NCBI GenBank assembly: GCA_016719565.1
Contig: JADJYU010000002.1
Location: 1 to 35,678, forward strand
Reading direction: 5' to 3'
From: Ignavibacteria bacterium
Lineage (GTDB): Bacteria > Bacteroidota > Ignavibacteria > Tepidaquicellales > Tepidaquicellaceae
Length of the DNA stretch: 35,678 bases
The notes under the pieces are model-generated. The model searched no databases. It was not told where the DNA came from and saw nothing but the letters and a program-made list of their open reading frames with translations. Shown one piece after another: positions 10,872 through 19,155 of the stretch; position 1 is the stretch's first letter; each line of letters opens with the position of its first letter. The position numbers were made by a program, and so were the translations under genes.

Positions 10872-11966
10872 ATGAAAGATATTAAATACAATCATTTACG
10901 GGCAATGCTTTCACTTACTAAGGCAAGTTTGAAGGCTATGACGCGTAATCCTTCTGCTGTTGTATTCAACCTTGTTTTTCCTCTGATATTTATTCTCGTA
11001 TTCGGTTTTATCGGCGGAAGCAGTTTTAAAATTGATGTCGTATTCGAAAAAAATTCCGATACTTCAAATCATATCTACCGGGAGTTAGCCAATAATAATA
11101 CCATAAACATTATTAAAAATCTGGATTATGATGCCGCATTTTCTGATCTCGAAAAAGGGAGAATTGACGCTTTCGTAAATATTGAGAACAGTCCTTCAGG
11201 AAAGCAAATAGTCAGCTTGAAAACCACTAAGGCTTCTCCCGAAAGAGGAAGTATTCTTAAAATGATAATCAGTGAAATAGTTAATAAACAAAATCTTGCC
11301 TTCACTGATACAGAAGTTCCGAAAACTGAACTTAAAGAAACTGAGATCGAAGGACGAAGATATAAAACAATTGATTTTATCTTACCAGGTCAGCTGGGGT
11401 TTTCTCTTCTCAGCGCAGGAGTATTCGGCACGGCTTTTATTTTTATTAGTCTGCGTCAGACTCTTGTTTTAAAGAGATTCTTTGCGACACCTGTAAAAAA
11501 AGTTTACATTATTCTCGGTGAATCTTTAAGCCGTCTGATTTTTTCAATATTTACATCCATAATAATTATTCTTTTAGGATACTATATTTTCGGCTTTACG
11601 CTTGTTAACGGTTTTGTCACATTCTTAAATATGCTGATCGTATCCGTTATCGCTCTAATTGTTTTTCTTGGATTCGGATTTGTCGTTTCCGGCATCGCAA
11701 AAAACGAAAGCGCTGTCCCGCCGATTGCAAATCTGATAACACTTCCGCAGTTTCTGCTTGCCGGTACTTTTTTTCCAATATCAAACTTTCCCGAATGGCT
11801 GCAGCCCGTCAGCCGCGCACTCCCGCTTACTTATCTTAATGAAGCTTTAAGAAAGATCTCCTTTGAAGGCGCAGGTCTCTTTGATGTATGGAAAGATATT
11901 ATAATTATGCTTATCTGGGGAGTTGTTGTTTATGCCATTGCTGTAAAAGTTTTTAAATGGGAGTAA
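10872..11966 (+). CDS. ABC-2 type transporter permease
   Basis: Intact 364-residue inner-membrane permease, partner of the ATPase just upstream. One N-terminal transmembrane helix (VVFNLVFPLIFILVFGFIGG) is followed by an extracytoplasmic domain of about 130 residues (AAFSDLEKGRIDAFVNIEN is typical of YhgE/ABC2_membrane_3-like ectodomains). Five more helices follow, between LLSAGVFGTAFIFISLRQ and the end, including the conserved LPQFLLAGTFFPISNFPEWLQ block and the closing IIIMLIWGVVVYAIAVKVF. Exports an unknown substrate. It ends 26 bases from the convergent dockerin remnant. Confidence 0.92.
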   Translation: MKDIKYNHLRAMLSLTKASLKAMTRNPSAVVFNLVFPLIFILVFGFIGGSSFKIDVVFEKNSDTSNHIYRELANNNTINIIKNLDYDAAFSDLEKGRIDAFVNIENSPSGKQIVSLKTTKASPERGSILKMIISEIVNKQNLAFTDTEVPKTELKETEIEGRRYKTIDFILPGQLGFSLLSAGVFGTAFIFISLRQTLVLKRFFATPVKKVYIILGESLSRLIFSIFTSIIIILLGYYIFGFTLVNGFVTFLNMLIVSVIALIVFLGFGFVVSGIAKNESAVPPIANLITLPQFLLAGTFFPISNFPEWLQPVSRALPLTYLNEALRKISFEGAGLFDVWKDIIIMLIWGVVVYAIAVKVFKWE

Positions 11967-11991
11967 AATTTAATTAAATTCATTTCCTTAT

Positions 11992-12210
11992 TCACGGCTT
12001 TACAACACTCACAAAATTCACCGCATTATTATCTGAGATCGCTGCATCGCTGACATCAGTTATTTCATCTCCGTTCAGATCAGTCGCAATATAACCGCTC
12101 AAAAAATTTCCGGCGTCATTATCGATTAATCCGTTATCGGTAACATCAACTGTCCCGTCCTGATTCACATCGCCGCTGTAAGTAATTGTTAAAAAAATTT
12201 TTATTCGCAT
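11992..12210 (-). pseudogene. Orphan dockerin-type tail (module remnant)
   Basis: Encodes little more than the final two EF-hand-like loops of the window's shared module: SGDVNQDGTVDVTDNGLIDND, then SGYIATDLNGDEITDVSD, ending FVSVVKP. No beta-rich segment and no catalytic domain can be read upstream in any frame in 12211-12358, and no signal peptide is present. It lies just downstream of, and on the same strand as, a T9SS-sorted gene. I read it as the stranded 3' end of a former dockerin-module gene. The listed ATG is only the first available and need not be used. Confidence 0.7.
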
Positions 12211-12358
12211 TTACTGATTTATTTGTTTTAAAAAATGTTTTATAAATTGATCGCTTTCTTTTCAAACTCTGTATGAGGCACATATAGCATAGAGATTTAA
12301 TTTGTATTCAGTTTAAGATCAAATAATTTCCGTTCACATTATCTGTGATATATATCCT

Positions 12359-13378
12359 TTATTTTACTAAAGTCATTCTCTTAGTCTCAGAAAAGTTCTC
12401 AGTTTTCAAAGTGTAAAAATATATTCCGCTTGTAAGACCTGATGCATTAAAATTATATTTGTAAGTTCCGGGCCTAAGCTTTGCGCTGACAAGTACAGCT
12501 GTTTCTTTACCAAGCATATCATAAATTTTTAAGGATACGAATTCCGGTTTTGTAATTCCAAACTCCAGAGTAGTAGCCGGGTTGAACGGGTTTGGGTAAT
12601 TTTGTGAGAGTCTGTATTCACCCGGAGTTTCCGTAGATATATTTGTAATTCCAATAGTCACGTGATCGCTGTAATTTACTGACTTGTCACTTCCCAGAGG
12701 AAAGCCGTTAAATGAAAAACTTGTATATGTAATTGTAAATATCGGAAGTTTTCTTCCGTTCACAAACCAGCTGTATGAAGTCGCATTGGATGTTGATATT
12801 CCTATTGAGGTTGAATCATTTGTAACTGTTACAAACTTCAGTCTTAAAGCGTTTGAAAAAGTCCCGGCGGGAAGAGTGATCGTTCCCCATGCATCGGCTG
12901 TTACAGTTACTGTACCGGTTGAAAATACCTCAAAGCCCTGTGAGGAATAATGAGCTGCAAAATTGTCTGTAAAATTGCTTGAATATGAAAACGGAAACTG
13001 TAAGTATGTCTGAGGATTACTGTAATTTATTGTGAGACCTAAACCGGCAGAACCGTTTGAGATGAGATTTGAAGAAGACGAAGTAAGATAACTGAATGTT
13101 GCTTCATCTTCTGTAGTTGCTATGTTTGATGAAGGAAACTGTGATGCATAAGGTGTTGAACCCGGATTCACAAATCTCACCGTTCCGCTGTCTGTGCCTG
13201 TTAAAACAGGAAAGCTCCATGTCTGATTTGCTCCTGAGGTTCCCTCCGAAATATTTGTCGTGTCACATATCGTGTAATGATTATTCTCTCCCGGAGAAGG
13301 ATTATTTGCGCTTGTAAGAGTTATTTGCGCGATTGACTGTGTTGCTGTCAGAATTAAGACTGCAATTAATTTTTTCAT
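12359..13378 (-). CDS. Secreted protein with T9SS type A C-terminal sorting domain
   Basis: Intact 339 residues. Signal peptide MKKLIAVLILTATQSIAQ. The body is Ser/Thr/Asn-rich and beta-strand-like (TICDTTNISEGTSGANQTW near 37-55, repeated TVTV stretches), with no catalytic motif I recognise. The last 85 residues are a clear type IX secretion sorting domain: YRLSQNYPNPFNPATTLEF, VSLKIYDMLGKETAVLV, GTYKYNFNASGLTSGIYFY, ending ETKRMTLVK. It should cross the outer membrane by T9SS and be released or anchored. In this window only this gene and the one at 31553 use this tail; the others use the dockerin module. Confidence 0.88.
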   Translation of the reverse strand: MKKLIAVLILTATQSIAQITLTSANNPSPGENNHYTICDTTNISEGTSGANQTWSFPVLTGTDSGTVRFVNPGSTPYASQFPSSNIATTEDEATFSYLTSSSSNLISNGSAGLGLTINYSNPQTYLQFPFSYSSNFTDNFAAHYSSQGFEVFSTGTVTVTADAWGTITLPAGTFSNALRLKFVTVTNDSTSIGISTSNATSYSWFVNGRKLPIFTITYTSFSFNGFPLGSDKSVNYSDHVTIGITNISTETPGEYRLSQNYPNPFNPATTLEFGITKPEFVSLKIYDMLGKETAVLVSAKLRPGTYKYNFNASGLTSGIYFYTLKTENFSETKRMTLVK

Positions 13379-13424
13379 AATGGTTTTGTTTTTTAGTTTG
13401 TAAAAAAAGTTTTATAGTACTTAA

Positions 13425-13619
13425 TTACTTTTGATTTCGTTTCCTGAATTTTTTTGTGTTATTAACTTCAGTGTAATATAGCTTCACAGCTCTGGTTATT
13501 ATTGTATCCTTATTCACGTTGATCATAAGCTGAATTTTTTCTATCAGATCATGAGTAGAATTTTTAAGACGGTATCCTTTTGCCGTTTTCATTTCACTTT
13601 TCTTTTTAACTGTTATCAT
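13425..13619 (-). CDS. Small ribbon-helix-helix-like protein
   Basis: 64 residues from the ATG at 13619 (an in-frame TTG five codons upstream is less likely). Basic ends flank a core (KGYRLKNSTHDLIEKIQ, then NVNKDTIITRAVKLYYTEV) that fits a strand-helix-helix pattern of Arc/CopG/MetJ-type DNA-binding proteins: a short beta strand, helix A, a turn with Asn-Lys-Asp, and helix B with alternating hydrophobics. It could be an autoregulator or antitoxin-like protein, but no toxin gene is adjacent. Two GTGCAC sites sit 20-40 bases upstream and may be its operator. The fold is inferred from pattern only. Confidence 0.45.
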   Translation of the reverse strand: MITVKKKSEMKTAKGYRLKNSTHDLIEKIQLMINVNKDTIITRAVKLYYTEVNNTKKFRKRNQK

Positions 13620-13639
13620 CCGGCATTCTCGCAATTATT

Positions 13640-13657
13640 GTGCACTTCCTTGTGCAC
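13640..13657. promoter_or_regulatory. Paired GTGCAC half-sites, candidate operator
   Basis: Two copies of the self-complementary hexamer GTGCAC start 12 bp apart (13640 and 13652), inside a longer repeat TTGTGCAC. They lie just upstream of the ribbon-helix-helix-like gene and in the divergent region facing 13795. Spacing of about one helical turn suits a dimeric or tetrameric regulator. Confidence 0.35.
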
Positions 13658-13794
13658 GATGCAAAATACTTCTTTATTGAATTTCATAGCAAAGAAATAT
13701 TTTCGGCAAACTAACCTGTTGTTTTTTTGCTGATCATATTATATACATTGATTATTGCTTATTATTAAAAGAAATTTGAATTCAAGCTAATCAT

Positions 13795-15255
13795 ATGAAA
13801 GACACAAGGCTCCTCCGGACGTTAAAAACATTTAGCAGAGAAGAGATGAAACTTTTTGAAAAGTTTGCTGCCTCTCCTTTTTTTAATAATGGAAGAAACT
13901 ATCTGCCGCTTTTGAGTGAATTAAAAATATTCCTTTCCGGAATTGACAGTGATAACTTCAGTTATGAAAATATTTATGAAAATCTTTATCCCGGAAAAAA
14001 ATTTAACAAACAGGTTATGTGGAATCTGGTGTCAGGTCTTGAAAAACTTGCTCTGGAATTTATTTTACAGACAGCGCTTAAAAGCAGTAAGAAGGAAAGA
14101 TCTGTATTGATGTTTGATGAACTTTTAAAAAGAAATCTTAATAGCGAAATCTTTAGTCAGATTCAAAAAACAGAAAAGTATCTTAGCGGTCTGAAATATG
14201 GCAGAGAATATTTTTCCATTAGATACATTGCTGAAAACAATAAATGCGAATACTGGAATTTAGCGCAGGGGAGACAGGATAAAAGTCTGGAAGGAACTGT
14301 GAAAAGCTCAGAGTATTTAATACTCAATCTTCTTTCCGAACTTTCTGTAATTGCGTGGGATCTGCACGTTATGTTACTTACATATAATACCGGTAAGGAA
14401 TTAAATTCTGCAATTGAATTGATCAATAGTCTTGACCTTAAAAATCTAGTAAGCATTGCTAAAAAAAATAAAAGCGAATATGCAGACATCATAAACTTTT
14501 ATTACAATAAAATAATGTGCGCAGCGGATGAAAGTAACGAAAGTTACTTTTTTGAAATGAAAGAATATTTTGAAAATAATCATGAGCTCTTTGACAATCA
14601 GGAACAAAGAAACACAATTATAACTCTTGCGAATTACTGCGCTCTAAAGATGAGATCCGGAAATGATGAATTTCTTAAGATTCTCTTTGAGTTAAATAAA
14701 TTCCGGCTTAAGTCAGGTATTGAAAACCTGAATGGCAGAATAAACAAAGCGCTTTATCACCAGATACTCCGTAATGCGCTTTCGCTTGGAGAAATTAAAT
14801 GGTCCGAAGATTTTATTAAAGTATATACTCCGAAGCTGAAAAAGGAACATCAGAAGACAATGAACTTTCTTGCAAGTGGTTATCTCAGTTATGCAAAAAA
14901 AGATTATGCGGACTCACTTGAGAATTTAAATAAAGTTGAATTTATCGATATAAGAGATAAGCTGCATGTGAGAATACTTTCTGCTAAAGCGTATTACGAA
15001 CTGGGTAGTTCTGAATCTCTGTTCTATTACATTGATACTTCAAAACACTTTATAGGAAACAACTCCTTCCTTGAAAAAGAAACTAAGGAATTTTATATGA
15101 AATTTTTTAATTTTCTTAACAAACTTCTGATCTGTAAGGAAAATCCGGACAGGAATAAACTTAAGAAATTAAAGGAAGATATTCACTTTGACCGGACATT
15201 AAGGAAAAGACATAAGGACTGGCTGATTGAAAAAACAGATAATCTGATTCAGTAA
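13795..15255 (+). CDS. Helical TPR-like protein of an uncharacterised family (copy A)
   Basis: Intact 486 residues, cytosolic (no signal peptide), almost entirely alpha-helical by composition, rich in Lys, Glu, Leu, Asn and Phe/Tyr. Family landmarks: N-terminal LLRTLKTFSREEMKLFEKF and SPFFNNGRNYLPLL, then a YPGKKFNKQVMWNLVSGLEKL block; the C-terminal third has repeat-like YAKKDYADSLENLNKV and YYELGSSESLFYYIDTSKHF, ending WLIEKTDNLIQ. Paired helices at about 35-residue spacing suggest TPR-type superhelix. Copies B (decayed), C (28403) and D (19156) share the start and end blocks. No function is known to me; a protein-binding or regulatory role is a guess from fold only. Confidence 0.8.
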   Translation: MKDTRLLRTLKTFSREEMKLFEKFAASPFFNNGRNYLPLLSELKIFLSGIDSDNFSYENIYENLYPGKKFNKQVMWNLVSGLEKLALEFILQTALKSSKKERSVLMFDELLKRNLNSEIFSQIQKTEKYLSGLKYGREYFSIRYIAENNKCEYWNLAQGRQDKSLEGTVKSSEYLILNLLSELSVIAWDLHVMLLTYNTGKELNSAIELINSLDLKNLVSIAKKNKSEYADIINFYYNKIMCAADESNESYFFEMKEYFENNHELFDNQEQRNTIITLANYCALKMRSGNDEFLKILFELNKFRLKSGIENLNGRINKALYHQILRNALSLGEIKWSEDFIKVYTPKLKKEHQKTMNFLASGYLSYAKKDYADSLENLNKVEFIDIRDKLHVRILSAKAYYELGSSESLFYYIDTSKHFIGNNSFLEKETKEFYMKFFNFLNKLLICKENPDRNKLKKLKEDIHFDRTLRKRHKDWLIEKTDNLIQ

Positions 15256-15319
15256 TTAATTGAGAAAAGCAGATAATGTATTTTTTAAAAAATATTCTTA
15301 AATTATAAACCGGTTAATC

Positions 15320-15694
15320 ATGAAATTTAAATTAAAACAATATATTTACTTTGTAAAAGACATGGCTGTGATGAGGAATTTTTATGTAAACATTTTAGGT
15401 ATAAATATTATTAAAAACAAAACTTATCCCGAAAATGAATGGCTGGAACTCGGTGGCAACGGTTTCAAAATATGTCTTCACTATTCATCAGAATCCGGAT
15501 TGCAGGGAAAGAATAAAAATAAATTGGTTTTTTCCGTAGATGATACCGGCAAAGCCCGGGATTATCTTATCAGTCACAAAGTGAAAATGGGAAAGCATCA
15601 TATATGGGATGAGATTGAAGCAAGTGACGGTTTTGATCCTGAAGGAAATAAATTCCAGATCGCAAGCATAAGAAAAGCTCCTGAAGATAATTAA
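15320..15694 (+). CDS. VOC-family (glyoxalase/bleomycin resistance-like) protein
   Basis: Intact 124 residues, a single vicinal-oxygen-chelate domain of two beta-alpha-beta-beta-beta units: LKQYIYFVKDMAVMRNFYVN with ILGINII, then WLELGGNGFKICLHY, KNKLVFSVDDTGKARDYL and FDPEGNKFQIASI. The closing D-P-E-G-N-x-F-Q-I strand is diagnostic. Gln/His and Glu residues at the expected metal-ligand strands are partly present (WLE, PEGN), so metal binding is possible but the reaction cannot be told. It sits 64 bases after copy A on the same strand and may be cotranscribed. Confidence 0.82.
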   Translation: MKFKLKQYIYFVKDMAVMRNFYVNILGINIIKNKTYPENEWLELGGNGFKICLHYSSESGLQGKNKNKLVFSVDDTGKARDYLISHKVKMGKHHIWDEIEASDGFDPEGNKFQIASIRKAPEDN

Positions 15695-15734
15695 AATTTT
15701 ACTCTGCATTTAATTAAGGTACTGATTCAACGAT

Positions 15735-16422
15735 ATGTATAAATCAACCATTATCGAATCGCTAAGAACTTTCAGAAGACCGGAAATGAATGAGAAATTT
15801 TGCTCAGCTTAAATTTAATGAAGGTAATGAAGAATTTTAAAATTATATAATAGATTTATTAAACTTTTCTATTGAACAAAATATCCTTTCGCCGTTACCT
15901 CAAAGCAAATATATAAAATAGATCAGAATTATGAATATTGTATGAGCGGGAATACAGCTTAAAGAACCTGACCGTGTTGAAGATTTTATTAAAAAATTCG
16001 GAGACAGGATTGAGCCGAACAAAGAACAATATGTAACAGCTTACAGGAATGCCTGTGTCGAATTCGAAAGAGGCGATTTTTCCAAAGCGCTGGAATATCT
16101 CGTAAAAAGCGGACCGATAAAAAATGTGATTTATAAAGCTGCAATAAAACAGTTAACTCTTATGATCTATTACGAACTTAAGTGGTTTATTCCGGCTGCT
16201 GAACTATTTGACGCCTTCGCGCATTTTATCCGGACAGATAAACTTCTCCCCGAAATGTATATAACAAAGTGCAGCCTGTTTATAAATTATTTTAACAGGT
16301 TATTAAAGTTAAGCGACAGTAATGATAAAAATAATTTTGAATTATCCGAACTAACTTCCGAACTAAATTCAACTTCCCAGTCTTGGCTTATTAAAAAAGC
16401 ACAAGAGCTTGAACAGACTTAA
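15735..16422 (+). pseudogene. Decayed, internally deleted copy B of the helical family
   Basis: The ATG at 15735 opens with ESLRTFRRPEMNEKF, matching the family start (LRTF then an acidic/basic helix), but frame is lost within 80 bases and several in-frame stops follow. From about 15955 the C-terminal third resumes: LKEPDRVEDFIKKFGDRIEP, NACVEFERGDFSKALEYLVK, LTLMIYYELKWF, AFAHFIRTDK, ending WLIKKAQELEQT, parallel to copy A. The whole locus is 688 bp against about 1,460 bp for intact copies, so about 770 bp of the middle is missing. That is true decay, not a base-call slip. It looks like a tandem duplicate of copy A. Confidence 0.75.
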
Positions 16423-16426
16423 CAAT

Positions 16427-16474
16427 TATAAATTATCAACTATTAACTATTAACTACTAACTACTAACTACTAA
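16427..16474. repeat. Heptamer array (TATTAAC/TACTAAC), about 7 units
   Basis: Seven consecutive 7-base units run from TATAAAT through TATCAAC, two TATTAAC and two TACTAAC to TACTAAG, whose CTA is the complement of the stop codon of the minus-strand gene that follows. Read from the minus strand, the gene's TAG merges into the array. Because 7 is not a multiple of 3 and each unit holds a stop triplet, the array stops all reading frames. Confidence 0.85.
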
Positions 16475-18828
16475 GGTGTTATTTTCACTACAAAATTAAA
16501 ACCATTATTATCCGCAAACACCGCATCCGCAAGATCACTTACTTCATCGCCGTTTATATCAGTGGGTAGATATCCTGATGCAAAATTGAATGCATCATTA
16601 TCTATTAAACTCCCGTCGCTGATATCTACAGTGCCGTCCTGATTTACATCGCCGCTGTATACGGCAAAACGGACAGGACTGCTGTCAACCTGTTTCATAT
16701 TATTACCGAATGCTTTTGTTACCAGATCGGTGAAGTTATATGAAGTCTGTTTTGTAAATTGTGTGAATTTTATTACCGTCGAACTCCAGGTCTCTATGGA
16801 ATTCCTGTGCTTTATTGCAAGAAAATAATTTGTCTCGGGCTGAACTTTCGTAAATGGAACAGAGGCTGATCCGGACGTATTCACTTTCGCCTTTGAAGAA
16901 TCAATTATTGAATACGGAGAAGCGTTGCTGCGGAGAAAATATCTTACTGTATCAGCTATTAAAGTATTTGAAGCTGAATTGTATAATCCTTCCATCAATG
17001 ATGTACACTCAAGATTAAACGGTAATGAACTTTTTTCATTGATCTGCACACCCCAGCTTATAAGAGATCCTGTATCCGAACTTGCTTCATCTGTAACGCT
17101 CAGTATCCATTTACCTTTAGAGTTGCTTCCGGAAAATATTGCGTCAATGTCAAAGAGTGGTTTTATTCTCGACCAAAACTCACATATCTGCTGCTGATCA
17201 AAGCGCTGTCAATATCAGAATCAAATATAGTTACTAAATTTTTATTGCTGTCAAGCAGAGAGGTGTTGGCGAATAATTCAGTCGTAGCTCCGAGTGGACT
17301 GGTAATGGTTAATCTTAAATTTTCTTCACGCATATGATTAATTGCAATATAAATGTTCAGATCGGAAATTGTTTCGGAAGATAAAATTTCAATGGTATCT
17401 TTTTTGTCCCGATGAAATATTTAGTACCGGCGAATGCGGAATGCCTGCAACAAAAGGAGCTGAATTAAAAGTAAAGCTGGCGGTTCCTCTTAAATTCATT
17501 CTCGGTCCGCCGTCTGTATTCGGTAGTGTGGAACCGTCCAAATTATATACTGCATTTGCCGCAGCATCATTATCGTTTGTTTCATTTACTGAAGTAAACA
17601 TCTGACTGTTAATGTCCTGCATTGTTTTCAAATCACTTGTGATCCTTAACTCGTCAATGTATCCGCTTAGACTGCTGGTTAATGGAAATACTCCTGCAAA
17701 TAATGAATCCGTTCCGTTGTTAATATTTGCCGGAGTAATATTTCCCGTTGTTCCCGGCTTTCCGTTAATATAAAATTCATATCTTCCGGTTGCTCCGAAA
17801 TATGTAAATGCAACATGTGTCCACCTTTCGGTCTTTACAGAATCAGCCGAGTTTATTTGTATATTATTAATATATCCTGTTAATTTTCCTGAGATCACTC
17901 TGAGTCCGTAATCGGCATTGGAGCTGAATACCGGACCTTTATATAATATACCGTAATTCTGTGTCTTCGGAAATATCCAGCATTCGATCGTTAACTTAGC
18001 AGAAGGACTCACTGTAGAATTATCAGGCGCAGATAAATATCCCGCAGTACTGAGATTAACGCAATCTGACATAACATGCATACCGGAAGGTCTGTCCTTC
18101 AGATCAAATGCAGTTACATTTCTTATGAAGCCGTGATTCAGTTTATCTGAATGATCCATTGCAGAAAACACCGGTCCTGAACCTGTATTGTTCTGAAACG
18201 GAATAGACAGTACTAATTTATTGAACGTACCGTCTCCGCTTACTCCAAGAGTTGATTTCATCAAATACTTTATCTCCAAAGCTGCCAGATTAGAATTCCA
18301 GATCCTTACCTCGTCTATCTGTCCCGTAAATTCCGTTGAAGAGCCGGTGGATCCTATATAAAGTGAATCTGTATTTGCTACAGGGAGAGTTCCGGGGAGT
18401 GATACTGAAGTATCAAGGATTCCGTTGAAGTATATCTGATATAGACCGGTTGAACTTAGAGTCACAGCTAAATGTGTCCATTTGTGCAGCGGTATAAGAT
18501 TAGTAGAACGGCTGAATAATCTCTGTGTTGAATTAGTTATTACAACAACTCTTCCCGAAATCATTCTGACTGCATATCTAATGCTGAGACCGGTCCCTTT
18601 TGAAATTATTCCTTTTGCAATTATAGCCGGCGCCGTCGGATTTATCCATGCTTCTAATGTAAATCCGGAAGTCAGATCTAAAGATGATGAATTTGGCACA
18701 GTGATATGGCTTCCGACAGTTCCCGGAAAATTTCCCGCCTGATTCCAGTACATCTGTGCATTGGCGGATGATGCGAAAATAAATGCAGTTACAAAAATTA
18801 TTTGCAGGGATAGGATGGTTTTTTTCAT
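16471..18828 (-). CDS. Secreted protein: two LamG domains, P-domain, dockerin-type module (frameshifted)
   Basis: About 785 residues. An ATG at 18828 preceded by GGAG and a signal peptide (MKKTILSLQIIFVTAFIFAS) set the start; the longer upstream reading is rejected. Two concanavalin-like LamG_3 domains follow: SGFTLEAWINPT, KWTHLAVTLSSTGLYQIYFN, GQIDEVRIWN; then AKLTIECWIFP, RWTHVAFTYFGATGRYEFYI, GYIDELRITS. After a slip in an A6 run near 17395 comes a proprotein-convertase P-domain (SDLNIYIAINHMREENLRLT, LVTIFDSDIDSALISSRYVS, then, past a second slip near 17150, SGSNSKGKWILSVTDEASSD). The C-terminal module has HRNSIETWS and loops DVNQDGTVDISD and DINGDEVSDLAD, ending KITP. No protease or other catalytic domain is present, so it is probably an adhesive or carbohydrate-binding surface protein. 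Confidence 0.82.
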
Positions 18829-18884
18829 TTTAACTCCGTGTTGGTTTAATGATTTAAATAAATTGATTTTTAGACAGGGTTTCC

Positions 18885-18985
18885 GGCAAGCTCCTTTGGG
18901 AAGGAGCATTACCTTCCGCCCTCCATCATCCCTGATAGGATACTTTTGTATATTGAAAAAAAACTCTGATGCAGGATGATGGATG
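18885..18985 (-). ncRNA. Candidate structured 5' leader of the LamG/P-domain gene
   Basis: In the 327-base gap between divergent genes, the minus-strand transcript can form a long-range stem (CCATCATCCTG with CAGGGATGATGG, one bulge; 18923-18934 with 18972-18982) enclosing an inner ATAC-AAAA-GTAT hairpin. Downstream are two overlapping and mutually exclusive hairpins: GGAAGG/CCTTCC and GCTCCTT/AAGGAGC in 18890-18917. Then about 55 bases to the GGAG ribosome site. Alternate pairing is what attenuators and riboswitches show, but it matches no riboswitch class that I recognise. Confidence 0.35.
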
Positions 18986-19155
18986 TAATTAAAATTCTTT
19001 ACAAAAATATTAGCGGAGATGTGAAATCGAAAATCGAATTTGCTTTATTCTTAGTCAGAAAGCGGGACTGTATTTTCTAAAAGAAATTGAAAAGTTGAAT
19101 TATAAAAGAAATTCCGTATTTTTGTTAAATTATACTTTAATTTACCTTAGTCAGA

